From Pseudoalteromonas shioyasakiensis (lineage in GTDB: Bacteria; Pseudomonadota; Gammaproteobacteria; Enterobacterales; Alteromonadaceae), in NCBI RefSeq assembly GCF_022398475.1, contig NZ_JAKEVM010000008.1, forward strand, positions 1 through 56,754: a stretch of 56,754 bases of DNA. The letters run 5' to 3'. The notes beneath the pieces are model-generated. The model worked only from the letters and a program-made list of their open reading frames with translations. It was not told where the DNA came from and searched no databases. Shown one piece after another: positions 55,037 through 56,754 of the stretch (position 1 is its first letter; every line of letters starts with the position of its first letter). The position numbers and the translations under genes were made by a program.

Positions 55037-55567
55037 ATTGCCTAAATATTACTAACTCATTCCCTAAAACATCAAAGCATGGTGAGTAATACTTCCGCTG
55101 CCTTAGCTCTGCTCACTCTCTTTAATGATGTATTGTGTTTTTCATGCTCAACTGTGAATCGTATTTTTAAATATGTCGAAAGCAAATGAGTGATAACAAC
55201 TGTCAATTAGAGGGGATTTAAAAACTCGTTAGCAATTTTGCGACCTATTGACTGCTCGATTAGCAAATTGTGGGTATTTTAGAAGTAAAAACTAGGCCGA
55301 TTAATCGCAAATTTGCCTGTATAAAATCATTCGCTTTTCATTTTTTGCAGTTAAACACGTTAAAAAAACACACTTACTAATTTTGAAACTTGATTTTTGT
55401 ATGAAAATCAAGCAACTTTAAATGTGCGTTTTAAAACTCTTATTATGCATTTGGGAATTAAACCAATAAATTGCAGTCAAAAAAACAGCAATTTAAATGA
55501 AATTTCGCCACTTAGCTTAATTTTAATGCAAACAAACACTGATAAGCATTTTTTTGCAAAAAAGGTG
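55037..55567. other. Gene-poor AT-rich interval before the tRNA operon
   Basis: 530 bp with no credible gene. A short open frame at 55397-55645 has no ribosome binding site and runs into the tRNA. The only clear structure is a 9-bp hairpin at 55389-55412 (CTTGATTTT/AAAATCAAG, 6-nt loop), with no T run. Confidence 0.55.
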
Positions 55568-55596
55568 TTGACGGATTTAGGTCATATCAGCATAAT
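55568..55596 (+). promoter_or_regulatory. Strong promoter of the Met-Leu-Gln tRNA operon
   Basis: TTGACG (55568-55573) and CATAAT (55591-55596) are spaced 17 bp. The discriminator ACGCCCCGC is GC-rich. It is preceded by an A/T tract resembling an UP element. The first tRNA starts 40 bp after the -10. Confidence 0.78.
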
Positions 55597-55635
55597 ACGC
55601 CCCGCACTCAGCGATGAAGTGCTAACAAAAAAGAT

Positions 55636-55712
55636 GGCTAAGTAGCTCAGTTGGTTAGAGCACATCACTCATAATGATGGGGTCACAGGTTCAAATCCCG
55701 TCTTAGCCACCA
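55636..55712 (+). tRNA. tRNA-Met (CAT), elongator, copy 1
   Basis: 77 nt with CCA. GGCTAAG/CTTAGCC acceptor and CAT anticodon in ACTCATAATGA. Close to the E. coli elongator tRNA-Met. Confidence 0.96.
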
Positions 55713-55772
55713 TTCTTTTTGTTGCTCAATGAAGAGTTTAAAATAACTACCAGTACTTTAAGTACGAATGAT

Positions 55773-55857
<85 letters not shown>

Positions 55858-55858
55858 T

Positions 55859-55873
55859 GTTCTTGATAAGAAC
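55859..55873 (+). other. Small hairpin after each tRNA-Leu (copy shown; also 56223-56237, 56489-56503)
   Basis: GTTCTT-GAT-AAGAAC is a perfect 6-bp stem with a 3-nt loop and recurs after the first three tRNA-Leu copies. It may guide 3' processing of the polycistronic transcript. Confidence 0.6.
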
Positions 55874-55893
55874 TCAAACTATCAAGCTTTTGT

Positions 55894-55968
55894 TGGGATA
55901 TCGCCAAGCGGTAAGGCAGCAGGTTTTGATCCTGCCATTCCCAGGTTCAAATCCTGGTATCCCAGCCA
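55894..55968 (+). tRNA. tRNA-Gln (TTG), copy 1
   Basis: 75 nt with CCA. TGGGATA/TATCCCA acceptor and TTG anticodon in TTTTGATCC. Confidence 0.96.
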
Positions 55969-55972
55969 CGAT

Positions 55973-56049
55973 GGCTAAGTAGCTCAGTTGGTTAGAGCAC
56001 ATCACTCATAATGATGGGGTCACAGGTTCAAATCCCGTCTTAGCCACCA
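55973..56049 (+). tRNA. tRNA-Met (CAT), elongator, copy 2
   Basis: Identical to copy 1, 4 bp after tRNA-Gln copy 1. Confidence 0.96.
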
Positions 56050-56136
56050 TTCTTCTTTTAGAATGGCTCTGCAGGAGTTAAAGCTGCACTCAATGAAGAG
56101 TTTAAAATAACTACCAGTACTTTTAGTACGAATGAT

Positions 56137-56221
<85 letters not shown>

Positions 56222-56261
56222 TGTTCTTGATAAGAACCAAAACTATCAATTTATTCTTTGT

Positions 56262-56336
56262 TGGGATATCGCCAAGCGGTAAGGCAGCAGGTTTTGATCC
56301 TGCCATTCCCAGGTTCAAATCCTGGTATCCCAGCCA
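56262..56336 (+). tRNA. tRNA-Gln (TTG), copy 2
   Basis: Identical to copy 1. Confidence 0.96.
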
Positions 56337-56402
56337 CTTTCTCTACCAAGAGAGTGAATAAGATAACTCACGCTAAGAGTTTAAATTAGCAACCCCTTTG
56401 AT

Positions 56403-56487
<85 letters not shown>

Positions 56488-56527
56488 TGTTCTTGATAAG
56501 AACCAAAACTATCAAATTATTCTTTGT

Positions 56528-56602
56528 TGGGATATCGCCAAGCGGTAAGGCAGCAGGTTTTGATCCTGCCATTCCCAGGTTCAAATCCTGGTATCCCAGC
56601 CA
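56528..56602 (+). tRNA. tRNA-Gln (TTG), copy 3
   Basis: Identical to copies 1 and 2, exactly 266 bp after copy 2. Confidence 0.96.
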
Positions 56603-56668
56603 CTTTCTCTACCAAGAGAGTGAATAAGAAAACTCACGCTAAGAGTTTAAATTAGCAAACCTTATGAT

Positions 56669-56754
56669 GCGGGAGTGGCGGAATTGGCTGGTGTCTTGAT
56701 TAGACGCTGGATTTAGGTTCCATTACTATACACTTGCATCACACAATGTGCGGG
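56669..56754 (+). pseudogene. Scrambled fourth tRNA-Leu, cut by the window end
   Basis: Starts exactly one 266-bp period after copy 3 and is identical for 19 nt (56669-56687). A 13-nt insertion, CTGGTGTCTTGAT (56688-56700), follows in the D arm. Then TAGACGC, two bases missing, TGGATTTAGGTTCCA, and unrelated sequence from 56723. The variable arm, T arm and acceptor 3' strand are missing. It is either a recombined pseudogene or an assembly error at a repeat edge. Confidence 0.75.

Noticed and set aside
55397..55645. 82-residue open frame before the tRNA operon
   Set aside because: No ribosome binding site, runs across the tRNA promoter and into tRNA-Met, low-complexity composition.

Overview
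The window looks like a chromosomal segment of an AT-rich marine gammaproteobacterium of the Alteromonadales, most likely Pseudoalteromonas. The evidence is recognition of close E. coli-like core proteins (MetR, CysB, GcvA, SpeA/SpeB, RlmM, HemA, PrfA, KdsA, Prs, YchF), leucine dehydrogenase, a TolB-like/amidohydrolase fusion and a TIGR03503-like membrane protein. No database search was run.

Layout. (1) 1-4.5 kb: metR behind a MetJ/MetR control region, an ElyC-like envelope protein, a Nif3/YbgI protein, a small Lys/Ala-linker protein, and an HPP-family membrane protein diverging from a TetR/NemR-like repressor across two operators. (2) 4.5-12.5 kb, minus strand: a secreted beta-propeller amidohydrolase, an MtfA-type zinc peptidase, a periplasmic-sensor diguanylate cyclase and a CatA-type acetyltransferase. 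(3) 12.5-23.9 kb, metabolism: leucine dehydrogenase with a LiuR-like box, class I fumarase, pabB, nudL, sdaA, cysB, a purine permease, a Sel1 protein and a membrane-anchored XRE regulator. (4) 23.9-25.1 kb: a 7-bp tandem repeat array and seven identical tRNA-Asp genes behind one strong promoter. (5) 25.1-31.9 kb: the conserved dnaQ / rnhA / yafS / gloB / mltD neighbourhood, with an extra persulfide-dioxygenase-like hydrolase. (6) 32-34.8 kb: speA-speB. (7) 35-37.7 kb: an accessory island with a REP-associated tyrosine transposase (RAYT), scattered AGTGNCTGTCC repeats, a lipoprotein of uncertain integrity and a GNAT enzyme. (8) 37.7-41.6 kb: cysZ, then the gcvA / hydrolase / ygdD / rlmM operon. 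(9) 41.6-55 kb: the classic kdsA-sirB1-sirB2-prmC-prfA-hemA block, diverging from lolB-ispE-prs-rplY-pth-ychF. A DUF819 permease and an HD-GYP response regulator are inserted. (10) 55.5 kb to the end: a Met-Leu-Gln tRNA operon with tandem duplications, ending in a scrambled fourth tRNA-Leu at the window edge.

Most of the window is housekeeping. The least ordinary stretches are the heptanucleotide array beside the tRNA-Asp cluster and the membrane XRE gene, the RAYT/REP island, the HPP/TetR pair with two operators, and the broken tRNA-Leu. I found no CRISPR array, prophage, restriction system or obvious multi-gene defence system.
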